Position numbers and translations under genes: made by a program. From DATCJA01 sp963814955 (GTDB taxonomy: Bacteria > Acidobacteriota > Vicinamibacteria > Vicinamibacterales > UBA2999): 64,000 nt of DNA. The notes beneath the pieces are model-generated. The model worked only from the letters and a program-made list of their open reading frames with translations, was not told the DNA's origin and did no database searches. Positions within the stretch are counted from its first letter, which is position 1, and each line of letters opens with the position of its first letter. Location: positions 383,533 through 447,532 of the forward strand of contig CAWFEX010000013.1 of assembly GCA_963814955.1 (NCBI GenBank). Direction: 5' to 3'. Positions 42,998 through 51,145 of this stretch are shown here, in pieces.

Positions 42998-43891
42998 GTG
43001 AAACAGTTCTTTCCAACGACGATTTTGTGCGGTGTAGTGGTCTTCTGTGGTGCTCCGACGATCGCTCGCGCACAGGGCCAGCCGCCGCCCGATCGCCCTG
43101 CCGTGACGGTTCGTGGTCAAACATACACACCGCGGTCGATCCTGTCTCGAAACATGGGAACCGAGCAGGACCAGACCACGCAGTTCGCGCCTCACAAGAT
43201 CGTCGGCAATATCTATTACGTCGGGACGCGAACGCTGAGCGCGTTTCTCATCACCACTCAGCAGGGGCACATTCTCATCAACACCACCTACGAACGGAAC
43301 GTTCCGGTCATCGAGAAATCTGTCGCCGACCTCGGGTTCAAGTTCTCTGACATCAAGATCGTGCTGGGCACGCATGCGCATGGCGACCATCAGGAGGGAG
43401 ACGCGGCGGTCAAGCAGAAGACCGGTGCGCAGGTCATGGCGATGGCCGAGGATATACCCGCCCTCCAGGCGATGAAGCCTGGCGGCAAGGAGCATCCGAT
43501 CGACAGAACGCTGCGTGACGGCGAGTCGGTCACCCTTGGCGGGACGACGCTCGTCGCGCATCTCACAGCCGGTCATACTCGCGGCTGTACGACATGGACG
43601 ACCCGCGTGCAGGACGCGGGCAGGAACTACGAGGTCGTGATTCACTGCAGCTTGCGCGCACCAGGAAACCTGACCCCTGCGGTTGTCGCCGAGTTCAACC
43701 GCACTTTCAAGGTTGTGCGCGCGCTGCCGTGCGACGTGCCGCTCGGCGATCATCCGGCGCAGTACAACATGCACGCCAAGCACGCGAAGCTGCAGAGCGG
43801 CGGCGCGAATCCGTTTGTCGATCCCGACAACTGCGATCTCGAGACCGATATACAGGAGGCAATGTTCCGCGCCGCTCTCGAAGAGAAGTAG
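42998..43891 (+). CDS. Subclass B3 metallo-beta-lactamase
   Basis: A 297-residue exported MBL-fold protein; signal peptide to about residue 25. All subclass B3 zinc ligands are visible: THAHGDH gives His126, His128, Asp130 and His131; AGHTRGCTTW gives His193 in the characteristic GHTxGCTTW block; GDHP gives His252 in the B3-specific C-terminal position. Length and spacing fit B3 enzymes such as L1 and environmental LRA types. It should hydrolyse beta-lactams, probably including carbapenems, in the periplasm, but spectrum and expression are unknown. A chromosomal-looking setting without mobile elements suggests an intrinsic environmental gene. Confidence 0.88.
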   Translation: MKQFFPTTILCGVVVFCGAPTIARAQGQPPPDRPAVTVRGQTYTPRSILSRNMGTEQDQTTQFAPHKIVGNIYYVGTRTLSAFLITTQQGHILINTTYERNVPVIEKSVADLGFKFSDIKIVLGTHAHGDHQEGDAAVKQKTGAQVMAMAEDIPALQAMKPGGKEHPIDRTLRDGESVTLGGTTLVAHLTAGHTRGCTTWTTRVQDAGRNYEVVIHCSLRAPGNLTPAVVAEFNRTFKVVRALPCDVPLGDHPAQYNMHAKHAKLQSGGANPFVDPDNCDLETDIQEAMFRAALEEK

Positions 43892-43950
43892 AGCGCAGGC
43901 TTTAGCCTGCGCGTGACGAGTGTACAGATCCGGTTATCAGGAGGCCATTT

Positions 43951-44838
43951 ATGACTCGCATATTCATGACGCTGCTGGCATGCGCGATTCTGACGACCCA
44001 GCTGTCGTCGCAGGGGCAGCCTGCGGCGCAGGCGCCGCAAATCGAGGTCAAGAAAGTGGAGGGCACCGAGAACGTCTACACCTTCCGTAATCAGAACAGT
44101 CAGTCGATGTTCATCGTGACGAGCGACGGCGTCATCGTCGCGGATCCGGTCGGTTACGGCCGTCCGCAGGGCGGGGCGCAGTACCTCGCCGAGATCAGGA
44201 AGGTCACGAACCAGCCGATCAGGTATCTCGTGTACAGCCATCACCACTTCGACCACATCGCCGGCGGTCGGGCCTTCAAGGACGCGGGCGCACGCGTGGT
44301 GGCGCACAGGACGGCCAAGGAGCGCCTTGCGGTGCTCAACGACCCGAACACGGTTTTGCCCGATGAGACGGTCGATCAGCGCCGCACGATCACGCTGGGC
44401 GGAACCGCTCTGGAACTGACGTATGTCGGACAGAACCATTCCGACAGCACGCTTGTCATGCGGCTGCCCAAGGAGCGGATTGTTTTCGTCGTCGACCTGC
44501 TGCCGGTGGGCCAGCTGCCCGGCCGCGGCATGATCGACTTTTATCCGTTCCAGGCCGAAGCGTCGATCAAACAGATCCTCTCCATGGACTGGGAGCGGTT
44601 GATTCCCGGCCATCCGGGGGTCAACGGCCGTCTCGGCACCAAGAAGGACGCGCAGGATCAGCTCACGTTCCTGCAGGACGCGTCGGCGGCGGTCAAGGCA
44701 GAGGCGCAGCAGGGACGCTGCTGGGAACCGGTCGAAAGTGAGTTGAAGCTGCCGAAGTACGCGAGCTGGCCGGGTTACGAGGCAAACCTGCCGTTCACAC
44801 TGCGACGCTACTGCGCATTGTGGGGGCGGGGGACTTAG
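43951..44838 (+). CDS. Secreted MBL-fold hydrolase
   Basis: A 295-residue exported protein. Signal peptide (1-22), strand VYTFRNQNSQSMFIVTSDG, then SHHHFDHIAGGRAF with the HxHxDH zinc motif, YVGQNHSDST as a later ligand strand, and IPGHPG near the end. The GHTxGCTTW block is absent, so this is a general MBL-fold hydrolase rather than a lactamase. It follows the B3 lactamase by 59 bases on the same strand and may share its transcript. Confidence 0.85.
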   Translation: MTRIFMTLLACAILTTQLSSQGQPAAQAPQIEVKKVEGTENVYTFRNQNSQSMFIVTSDGVIVADPVGYGRPQGGAQYLAEIRKVTNQPIRYLVYSHHHFDHIAGGRAFKDAGARVVAHRTAKERLAVLNDPNTVLPDETVDQRRTITLGGTALELTYVGQNHSDSTLVMRLPKERIVFVVDLLPVGQLPGRGMIDFYPFQAEASIKQILSMDWERLIPGHPGVNGRLGTKKDAQDQLTFLQDASAAVKAEAQQGRCWEPVESELKLPKYASWPGYEANLPFTLRRYCALWGRGT

Positions 44839-44844
44839 AACCTA

Positions 44845-44932
44845 TCAAGGCACAAGTCACAAGTCACAAGGCACAAAACAACTTCAAATTGTGGCTTGTG
44901 ACTTCTGCCTTGTGCCTTGTGACTTGTTTCGC
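44845..44932. repeat. Heptamer CAAGTCA/TTGTGAC inverted-repeat block
   Basis: GGCACAAGTCACAAGTCAC on the left is mirrored by CTTGTGCCTTGTGACTTG on the right around CAACTTCAAATTG. It lies between convergent genes and can form a long hairpin, matching the block at 13,757. Confidence 0.8.
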
Positions 44933-45355
44933 TTATTGCCCCGGAAACCCCTGTCGCACCGCTTCCGGGCCGCCTTGAATGAACAGCGGCGTGTTGGGCG
45001 TGTCGCTCTTGGAGATTCGCGCCAACGCGCCGTGTGATTCGACGACCTTCCCTCCATACCCCTCGAAAACTACTTTGTCACCTGGAAGGAGCGTCGTGCG
45101 TCCCCAGCCCTGGCGCTGGACGGTGTTCGGGCTGGCCATTTCCATGTTCCAGTTGGTTACTTTGCCGCTGGCGTCGGTGACGTCGATGTAGACGTGCATG
45201 TGCGGATTGGTCCACTCGACCTTGGTGATGACGCCGGTCAGCGACACCTTCTTCTTCGCGTCGTATTCGGTATCGAATCCGTGATGCGCGGCAACCGATG
45301 CCGCGAAACAGAGAAAGCCGAAAACGGCAGCGACCATTCCAGGCGTCGTGCGCAT
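44933..45355 (-). CDS. Secreted DUF6152 family protein (third copy)
   Basis: A 140-residue exported protein. The ATG at 45355 lies 7 bases after GGAGG. Signal peptide to about residue 23, then HHGFDTEYDAKKKVSLTGV and KVEWTNPHMHVYIDV. Paralogous to the genes at 13,343 and 13,861. Directly downstream of the intact GDTLV-family gene at 45,428, repeating the pairing seen at 14 kb. Function unknown. Confidence 0.85.
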   Translation of the reverse strand: MRTTPGMVAAVFGFLCFAASVAAHHGFDTEYDAKKKVSLTGVITKVEWTNPHMHVYIDVTDASGKVTNWNMEMASPNTVQRQGWGRTTLLPGDKVVFEGYGGKVVESHGALARISKSDTPNTPLFIQGGPEAVRQGFPGQ

Positions 45356-45390
45356 TGCTGTACCTCCTACCATTTCCCGAAACGCTTCGG

Positions 45391-45415
45391 GTCCGGCTCA
45401 AGCCGGACACTACGT
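45391..45415. repeat. REP-like palindrome copy
   Basis: Perfect GTCCGGCT/AGCCGGAC arms with trailing ACTACGT, between the DUF6152 gene and the GDTLV-family gene. Confidence 0.85.
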
Positions 45416-45427
45416 GGCGTGCCAGGC

Positions 45428-46282
45428 TTACTTCTGCTGCTCCAGCTTGCCCTCGGTGTTCAGCTTATAGCCGCCTGCGATACCCAGCTGATTGTTCTCC
45501 GTGCAGATGTACTCCATCAGCTCGATGCCCGGGGCGGCGAGATTCGCCGTGAACTTCAACTGCACCGGCTTGGAGAAGGCACCGGGGTCGTCCAGGGTGA
45601 ATTCGTTGACAAGCGTCCCGTTGTTGATGCGCGTCCATCGTTCAACGGTGTGGAGCTGTTCGGTGTGCGGTGTCCCGCGCGCGTCGAACCAGAACTTGTC
45701 GTTGTAGCCCACCGTGTCGATGACGAGCGTGTCGCCGCTCCACGATCCGATCGAGTGACCCCACCACGTCGGGAACGGATCGGCAGGATGTTTTCGGCCG
45801 TCCATGTAGACCACGCGATGTGCACCCGCGTCGCCCGTCTCGTGCAGCACGTAGATGTGCGTCAGTCCCTTCGACGTGTACGACATCGAGAATTTCCACG
45901 GATAGGGGTTGACGCGCGGCACGCTCATCGGCAGGCAGTAGATATAGGGCTCCTCGTAGGTGGCCTTCTCGCGTTTGGCTCTGAGGTCCCGCGCCCACGG
46001 GAGCAACGGGAGCTCGCCGGGCTTGAGCCCGCCCTCGCGCTCGATGTCGGCGTCGGAGCCGCCCCCAACCCACGGACCCGTCAGGTCGGGTTTTCCGTCG
46101 TGCATCCTCGGCACCGGCAGGTTGATGATCGCCGCGTCGGTCGTAACCGGTCCCGGCCGGCCCGATGGAATCTGGCGCACGCGTTCGGGTTCCTGCGGAG
46201 CCGCGCCCTGCCCCTGTAACTGGACGATCAACGCTGCGGTGATGACGACCACAGTGGCTGCAACGGCTAGAGTTCGTCTCAC
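45428..46282 (-). CDS. Secreted GDTLV-family protein (intact)
   Basis: A 284-residue exported protein. GTG 46282 follows GGAGGCGTGAC; signal peptide to about residue 22. Family blocks: MHDGKPDLTGPWVGG, WGHSIGSWSGDTLVIDTVGYND, WFDARGTPHTEQLHTVERW and NEFTLDDPGAFSKP. Related to the frameshifted copy at 14,261 and the deleted remnant at 13,048. Always secreted and usually near DUF6152 genes in Acidobacteriota; biochemical function is not known. A long in-frame extension upstream is repeat sequence, so I chose the GTG. Confidence 0.8.
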   Translation of the reverse strand: MRRTLAVAATVVVITAALIVQLQGQGAAPQEPERVRQIPSGRPGPVTTDAAIINLPVPRMHDGKPDLTGPWVGGGSDADIEREGGLKPGELPLLPWARDLRAKREKATYEEPYIYCLPMSVPRVNPYPWKFSMSYTSKGLTHIYVLHETGDAGAHRVVYMDGRKHPADPFPTWWGHSIGSWSGDTLVIDTVGYNDKFWFDARGTPHTEQLHTVERWTRINNGTLVNEFTLDDPGAFSKPVQLKFTANLAAPGIELMEYICTENNQLGIAGGYKLNTEGKLEQQK

Positions 46283-46311
46283 GTCACGCCTCCTTCTCAG
46301 GGCCCGGAGGC

Positions 46312-46397
46312 CTGAAGGCCTCCGGCTACCGGCGTCAATCTGAAGGCCTCCGGCTACCGGCGTCAATCTGAAGGCCTCCGACTACCGGCGTCAATCT
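46312..46397. repeat. Three-copy 28-bp tandem repeat
   Basis: Units of exactly 28 bases, each containing AAGGCCTCCGGCTACCGGCG, start at 46,312, 46,340 and 46,368. AGGCCT and CCGG make each unit partly palindromic. Confidence 0.85.
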
Positions 46398-46421
46398 GTG
46401 ACCTGCACACCGCCGGGACCT

Positions 46422-46496
46422 TGGGCCGACCTGACCACCTGCGCCAAGGCTACGGAGGTCCGCCGTAGCTTCAGCGCAGGCGGAAGGTCGGCCCCT
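46422..46496. repeat. 75-bp dispersed palindromic element, copy 1
   Basis: Outer arms GGGCCGACCTGACC and GGAAGGTCGGCCCC enclose CTACGG/CCGTAG inner arms. The inverse-orientation copy is at 51,033-51,107. Confidence 0.85.
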
Positions 46497-46699
46497 ACAG
46501 GTCTACGGAATCGCATCAGGTCTACGGAATCGCCCTTGATGCCACCGCACCCGCGGAGTTACGCTCGGCGCCGGCCGCGTCGATGCGCGGCCGGCACTCC
46601 GGGCATCAGAACGGCAATGCCGCACAAAATACATCAAGTGCCGGGAAACGCAAGGAGCAACTCAGCCTGTTGAGACGGCCGCAGAACGAGGTGAACACC

Positions 46700-47767
46700 A
46701 TGAAATTCGGACATGTGCTCTTGGCGGCACTGGGGTTAATCGTCATTGCGGCGGTCGTTTCGCCGCCCGGTACCAACGGCGCGCTGGCGCAGTCGCTGCC
46801 AAACCCCTATCGAATCGTCGACGGCTGGGCCCAGCTGCCAAGTGGCCGCCAGATGGGCGCCGTCGGCAAGGTGGCGATCGACCCGGACGGCCGCCATATC
46901 TGGGCCGTAATTCGGTGCGACCCGCTCGCCGATCCCGCGCGGTTTGGCGATGAGTGCCGCGACTCGAAGACCGACTCGGTCTACAAGTTCAGTCCCGACG
47001 GCAAGGTGGTGACGAGTTTCGGGGGCGGCATGTTCATCTGGCCGCACGGCATCGACGTGGACCGCGAGGGCAACGTCTGGGTGACAGATGCAGTCGCCGC
47101 CAATCGGACGCCGAAGGGCGACAAGCGCGGACAGCAGGTCGTGAAGTTCAGTCCCGCCGGCAAGGTGCTGATGACGCTGGGTACCCCGGGTGTCGGCGGA
47201 GCCGGTGCGGATCACTTCACGTCGCCGAGCGACATCGTTGTGGCCCCGAGCGGCGAGCTGTTCGTGGCCGACGGCCACAACGAAGACGGCAACAACCGGG
47301 TCGTGAAGTTTTCGAAGGACGGCAAATTCATCAAGGCATGGGGACGGACAGGATACGCGCCAGGCGAGTTCCGCACGCTCCACGCCATTGCGATGGACTC
47401 GCGCGGCCGCATCTTCGTGGCCGATCGCGCGAACAACAGGATCCAGCTCTTCGACCAGGAAGGGAAGTTCCTCACGCAGTGGACGCAGTTCGGGCGGCCG
47501 AGCGGCATCTTCTTCGACTCGAGGGATCAGATTTACGTCGCCGACTCGGAATCCGACGATGTGCAGAATCCGGGCTGGGAGATGGGCATCCGGATCGGTG
47601 ATGCGAGGAGTGGGTGGATATCGGCGTTCATCCAGTATCCGTGGGGAGACCCGCGCGAGACGCCGGGAACCGGCGCGGAGTTCGTCGCGGTCGACCGCGA
47701 GGGCAACCTGTACGGCGGCGAACCGCGTCCGAAGAAGCTGCAGAAATACGTCAGGGTGCGGCCGTAG
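46700..47767 (+). CDS. Secreted NHL-repeat beta-propeller protein
   Basis: A 355-residue exported protein from ATG 46700; signal peptide to about residue 31. It has repeated NHL-type blades: FSPDGKVVTSFGGGMFIWPHGIDVDREGNVWVTD, FTSPSDIVVAPSGELFVADG, TLHAIAMDSRGRIFVADRANNRIQLFD and DREGNLYGGE (each quoted in part). The fold resembles the lyase half of peptidyl-glycine amidating enzymes, and similar Acidobacteriota proteins are often annotated so, but no catalytic assignment is safe. A ligand-binding or lyase role in the periplasm is plausible. Confidence 0.85.
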   Translation: MKFGHVLLAALGLIVIAAVVSPPGTNGALAQSLPNPYRIVDGWAQLPSGRQMGAVGKVAIDPDGRHIWAVIRCDPLADPARFGDECRDSKTDSVYKFSPDGKVVTSFGGGMFIWPHGIDVDREGNVWVTDAVAANRTPKGDKRGQQVVKFSPAGKVLMTLGTPGVGGAGADHFTSPSDIVVAPSGELFVADGHNEDGNNRVVKFSKDGKFIKAWGRTGYAPGEFRTLHAIAMDSRGRIFVADRANNRIQLFDQEGKFLTQWTQFGRPSGIFFDSRDQIYVADSESDDVQNPGWEMGIRIGDARSGWISAFIQYPWGDPRETPGTGAEFVAVDREGNLYGGEPRPKKLQKYVRVRP

Positions 47768-47822
47768 AACGTAGAGTGCCGGGAGTGTCACTGTTCCATT
47801 TCCCGATCTACACTTCAGATAG

Positions 47823-48629
47823 ATGGATTTTTCGGGCCTAAGGCGCCGCCGCAGCGACGCGCCGAACTTTCTCAAGACCGACCTGGATATCGACCGACTG
47901 GCGGACGACATTTTTTCCCGCTACGAAGGCCAGCAGCAGATCGTCATCGACGGAACGCCGTCCACCGCCACGTTCTTCCGTCGTGAATACTGTCCGGAAT
48001 TCCGTGTGATGAAGCTCGCGGGCTGGCTGGCGCTGACCGTCAATCAGTACGCAGGGCAAAGCGGCAGCGGCGTGTTGCCGATGCGCGTCACCGTGCCGGA
48101 GATCATGCTGGCCGCCTTGATGCACGACCTCGGCAAACAGCACGAGGACTGCGCGCCGTTCATCGAGCTGCTCAAGCAGACCGATCTCAGAGGCGCTTCG
48201 GGTCCGGATGCGGCCACGAACAAGGAATACGTGCTGGGCATCATCCGCGACGTGCACTGTCGCAAAGGGCCGTGCATGATCGATCGACTCGGCGACGCCG
48301 GCCGTCCCGAGCTCAGCAACCCGTTCATCGCCACGGTGTCGCGCCGGCACGGCGACGACTACAGCGTGAATTGCGGCACCAAGCAGGGATGCTGGTGGGC
48401 GCGGGAGATCAACGTCGTGACGATTGCAGACGACTTCGACGCGATGACCTCCGACGGCCCCGAACGTGCCTACAAGAGCGGGACGCTGTCGTTCCGCGAC
48501 GCGGCAGCGCTGCTATGGAACGGAGTTGACCGCGGACGATACGAGCGTCACATCGCCCGGATTTTCATCGAGGACGTTCTGGCCCTCGACGTGTCCGGTC
48601 CGGCGGAACCTCACCAGCCGACCGCTTGA
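47823..48629 (+). CDS. HD-domain phosphohydrolase, degenerate HD-GYP type
   Basis: A 268-residue cytosolic protein. The metal-binding HD motif is ALMHDLGKQH, followed by RDVHC, a late RRHGDDY and TIADDFDAMTSDGPERAYKSG, which matches the conserved end of HD-GYP domains. The GYP motif itself is absent, so cyclic-di-GMP hydrolysis is uncertain. Cysteines in HCRKGPC and NCGTKQGC are unusual for the family. It converges with and overlaps the gamma-glutamyltransferase gene by 19 bases. Confidence 0.78.
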   Translation: MDFSGLRRRRSDAPNFLKTDLDIDRLADDIFSRYEGQQQIVIDGTPSTATFFRREYCPEFRVMKLAGWLALTVNQYAGQSGSGVLPMRVTVPEIMLAALMHDLGKQHEDCAPFIELLKQTDLRGASGPDAATNKEYVLGIIRDVHCRKGPCMIDRLGDAGRPELSNPFIATVSRRHGDDYSVNCGTKQGCWWAREINVVTIADDFDAMTSDGPERAYKSGTLSFRDAAALLWNGVDRGRYERHIARIFIEDVLALDVSGPAEPHQPTA

Positions 48630-50437
48630 CCGTCTTTCCTGTGGTCCGACCCCGCACGATAGACGCCATTCACAGGTAGATCGTCGGTCACACTTCGGGC
48701 GTCGAACGCCGGCTCCGGCAAACCGGGATCGCGAGTGAACAGAATGCCCTGGTAACCGCCGACCGACCCGCCGTCCACCGGCTGTACGAAGTGCCCCTTC
48801 ATCTTCAGCGCGGCACCAACCAGGTTGAAGAGGTGCGCCTCGAGCGAAAGAACATTCGCCGTTTGATTGTGCGTGAACCTGGCGGCGTCGGTCGTCATCT
48901 GGACGTTCATTCCGAGATCGATCAAGTTGACCATGTGCTGCGCGTGAGTCTCGGGCTGGACGCTGCCGCCCATATTGCCGAACGTCATCACCGGCCGGCC
49001 ATCCTTCATCACGAAACCCGCAATGATGGTGTGGAAGGGACGCTTGCGGGGAGCGACGACGTTCGGGCTGCGCGGGTCGAGCGAGAATGCGGAGCCCCGG
49101 TTGTGCAGCACGAAGCCGTACTTGCCGACGGTGGCCCGGCTTCCGTACACGCTGTACACACTATGAATGAGCGACACCATGTTGCCCCACCGATCGGCGG
49201 TCGTCAGGTAGATCGTGCCGCCTCCGGTCCCGCCGGACACAGACGGCGCTGACGCAGCTTCAGGATCGATACGGCCGCACAGGCTTGCCGCATACGACTT
49301 CGAGAGCAGCGTAGAGACGGCGACGGGTGCGAACCGGGGATCGGCGTTGTGCCGGTAGAGATCCGCATAGGCCAGCTTCTTCGCTTCCACGAGCAGGTGC
49401 CAGTACATGGGATTCGACGGCCCGAGTTGCGCGAGGCTCATACCGAGCTTCGGCACACACACCTCGAGAATGTTCAGCATCTCGAGGACCGCGAACCCTT
49501 GTCCCGGCGGCGGGAGCTGGAACACGTCGTAGCCGTGATAGTTCGTCGTCACCGGCTCGACCCATTCGGATTCGAACTCCGCCAGGTCGGCTGCGGCCAT
49601 GACGCCGCCGTTGGCCTGCACCTTTTCGACAATCGCCGCTGCGATGTCGCCCTTGTAGAACGCGTCGCGGCCGTCTTGCTGAATCAGGCGCAGCGCTGTC
49701 GCGAGACGTGGATTCCGAATGATGCTGTAGAGGGGAGGTGCGGCGCCGTTCAGAAGGAAGGTCTCGCGCGAGTCGGCGTCGGCGTTCAGCGCCGCGACGA
49801 CGTTATTGCCCGAGAGATCCGAATGCCGCCGTTCGGCCAGCGGCCAGCCTTGCTCCGCCACGCGCGCCGCCCGCTCGAACGTCTCCTTGAACGTCATCGT
49901 TCCGAAACGTTTGAGCATCGCGTCGTATCCGGAAATCGCGCCGGGAACGGTCGAAGCATTGACGCCGGTTCCCGGCATCGACGTGCGTCGAAGCCGCTCG
50001 ATGAAGAACTCGTGCGTCCATCCGGCGGGCGCCCATCCCGCCGACGCGAGGCCGTACAACTTCTTGTCCCTCGCCGACCACACGAGCGCGAAAAGATCGC
50101 CGCCGATGCCCGTGTCGTTCTGCGACGTCACGTCGAGCACCGCGCCGGCGGCGACGGCCGCGTCGATGGCGTTGCCGCCTCGCTGCAGGATTTCGAGGCC
50201 CGCCTGCGCCGCCAGAGGATCGCTCGTTGCGACCACGCCATGGCGTGCGAGCACTTCCGAGCGCCCCTGCATCAGCCAGCCCTGGGCGCGCACACCCGGG
50301 ACCGCATTGATGGTTTCGCCAGGATTCGGGACCTCAGGTGTAGGCGTGCCGAATGCGTTGGGCGATTGCGCAATTCCGGTCACAGCCCAGCAACCGGCGA
50401 TTACTGCAGAAGCGAAGACGAGAAGTCGACTGCGCAT
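48611..50437 (-). CDS. ggt: Gamma-glutamyltransferase
   Basis: A 608-residue exported enzyme. Start ATG 50437; signal peptide to about residue 23. N-terminal SDPLAAQAGLEILQRGGNAIDAAVA and the autoprocessing site GGGTIYLTTADRWGNMVSLIHS, where the threonine of GGT-IYL is the nucleophile exposed by self-cleavage. The later NMGGSVQPETHAQ and the substrate-binding region are intact. It removes gamma-glutamyl groups from glutathione and related peptides in the periplasm. Confidence 0.92.
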   Translation of the reverse strand: MRSRLLVFASAVIAGCWAVTGIAQSPNAFGTPTPEVPNPGETINAVPGVRAQGWLMQGRSEVLARHGVVATSDPLAAQAGLEILQRGGNAIDAAVAAGAVLDVTSQNDTGIGGDLFALVWSARDKKLYGLASAGWAPAGWTHEFFIERLRRTSMPGTGVNASTVPGAISGYDAMLKRFGTMTFKETFERAARVAEQGWPLAERRHSDLSGNNVVAALNADADSRETFLLNGAAPPLYSIIRNPRLATALRLIQQDGRDAFYKGDIAAAIVEKVQANGGVMAAADLAEFESEWVEPVTTNYHGYDVFQLPPPGQGFAVLEMLNILEVCVPKLGMSLAQLGPSNPMYWHLLVEAKKLAYADLYRHNADPRFAPVAVSTLLSKSYAASLCGRIDPEAASAPSVSGGTGGGTIYLTTADRWGNMVSLIHSVYSVYGSRATVGKYGFVLHNRGSAFSLDPRSPNVVAPRKRPFHTIIAGFVMKDGRPVMTFGNMGGSVQPETHAQHMVNLIDLGMNVQMTTDAARFTHNQTANVLSLEAHLFNLVGAALKMKGHFVQPVDGGSVGGYQGILFTRDPGLPEPAFDARSVTDDLPVNGVYRAGSDHRKDGQAVGW

Positions 50438-50544
50438 GGGTAAATCTTTTCCTTTCGGTTCCCGACATGGTCTCACAACTGGCTTTCCAGTCGACTGATG
50501 GGCTCCCGTCATGCCTGTCACAGGAATTGCAGACGTTTGGGCCC

Positions 50545-51030
50545 ATGCCGGTTGGGCTTGCCGCCGCCACGATGTCGTTGTTTTCCCTCCTGTTTTTCGC
50601 ATCGTGCGGCGGAATGACTCAGCTGGCGCCGGCGGCCCCCTCTCCGCTGCCCTCCGGGTCCATCTCCAACGTGACTCAGCCGCCTGTTGGGCCGTCGCTC
50701 GACCGCGCGATACACGGCACCGTCGGCCCATTCGACGATGAATCGCCGTCGTGCTTTGCCGATCTGTTCCCGTGCGAACGGTTCAATTTTTCGCTGCCGC
50801 ACGAAGGACCGATCGAGGTCACGCTGACCTGGGAAGGCGATTCGAGAGCGCTGTTCGTGCAGTTGTACTGGGAAGGCCGATGGCTCGCTCACGAGGATGT
50901 GGCGCCACGTGGCGGCGCGTCGCGGATCGCGTTCCTTCGACCGAAGATGGAAGCCAACGACTACGAGTTGCGCATCGTCAGCCGCGAACCAACGCTCGCC
51001 ATTCCATTTACATTAATCGTGAAGTATTAA
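50545..51030 (+). CDS. Putative small lipoprotein
   Basis: Divergent from ggt. The likely start is ATG 50545 (MPVGLAAATMSLFSLLFFASCGG): the lipobox FASC gives an acylated cysteine about 20 residues in. Then a Pro/Ser linker and a beta-rich C-terminal domain (FDDESPSCFADLFPCERFNF, IEVTLTWEGDSRALFVQLY) that looks like a pre-peptidase or jelly-roll-type domain. The longer upstream frame overlaps the ggt leader and is unlikely to be translated. Function unknown. Confidence 0.65.
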   Translation: MPVGLAAATMSLFSLLFFASCGGMTQLAPAAPSPLPSGSISNVTQPPVGPSLDRAIHGTVGPFDDESPSCFADLFPCERFNFSLPHEGPIEVTLTWEGDSRALFVQLYWEGRWLAHEDVAPRGGASRIAFLRPKMEANDYELRIVSREPTLAIPFTLIVKY

Positions 51031-51107
51031 TGTAGGGGCCGACCTTCCGCCTTCGCTGAAGCTACGGCGGACCACCGTAGCCTTGGCGCAGGTGGTCAGG
51101 TCGGCCC
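51009..51107. repeat. Stop-codon palindrome followed by 75-bp element, copy 2
   Basis: TACATTAAT and ATTAATGTA form a perfect 9-base stem spanning the lipoprotein stop codon (51,009-51,034). Right after it (51,033-51,107) lies the second copy of the element seen at 46,422, in inverted orientation, with arms GGGGCCGACCTTCC and GGTCAGGTCGGCCC. Confidence 0.8.
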
Positions 51108-51145
51108 TGATCTTTCACCTGTACCTCTGACCCAGGGAGGTTGCG

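Larger units (their letters stand above)
46283..46699. other. 417-base intergenic region dominated by repeats
   Basis: This gap separates divergent genes and holds two repeat arrays (46,312-46,397 and 46,422-46,496). The remainder (about 46,500-46,699) should contain the promoter of the propeller gene at 46,700. No gene is supported. Confidence 0.6.

Noticed and set aside
43951..44838. Second beta-lactamase
   Set aside because: It has the HxHxDH motif but lacks the GHTxGCTTW block and the C-terminal B3 histidine; only a general MBL-fold call is safe.
46312..46397. 28-bp repeats suggesting CRISPR
   Set aside because: Units are directly adjacent with no spacers, and no cas gene is in the window.
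48611..50437. GGT nucleophile region reading TIYL rather than TTHY
   Set aside because: TVYL- and TIYL-type variants are, as I recall, common in bacterial homologues, so it is not a loss of function.
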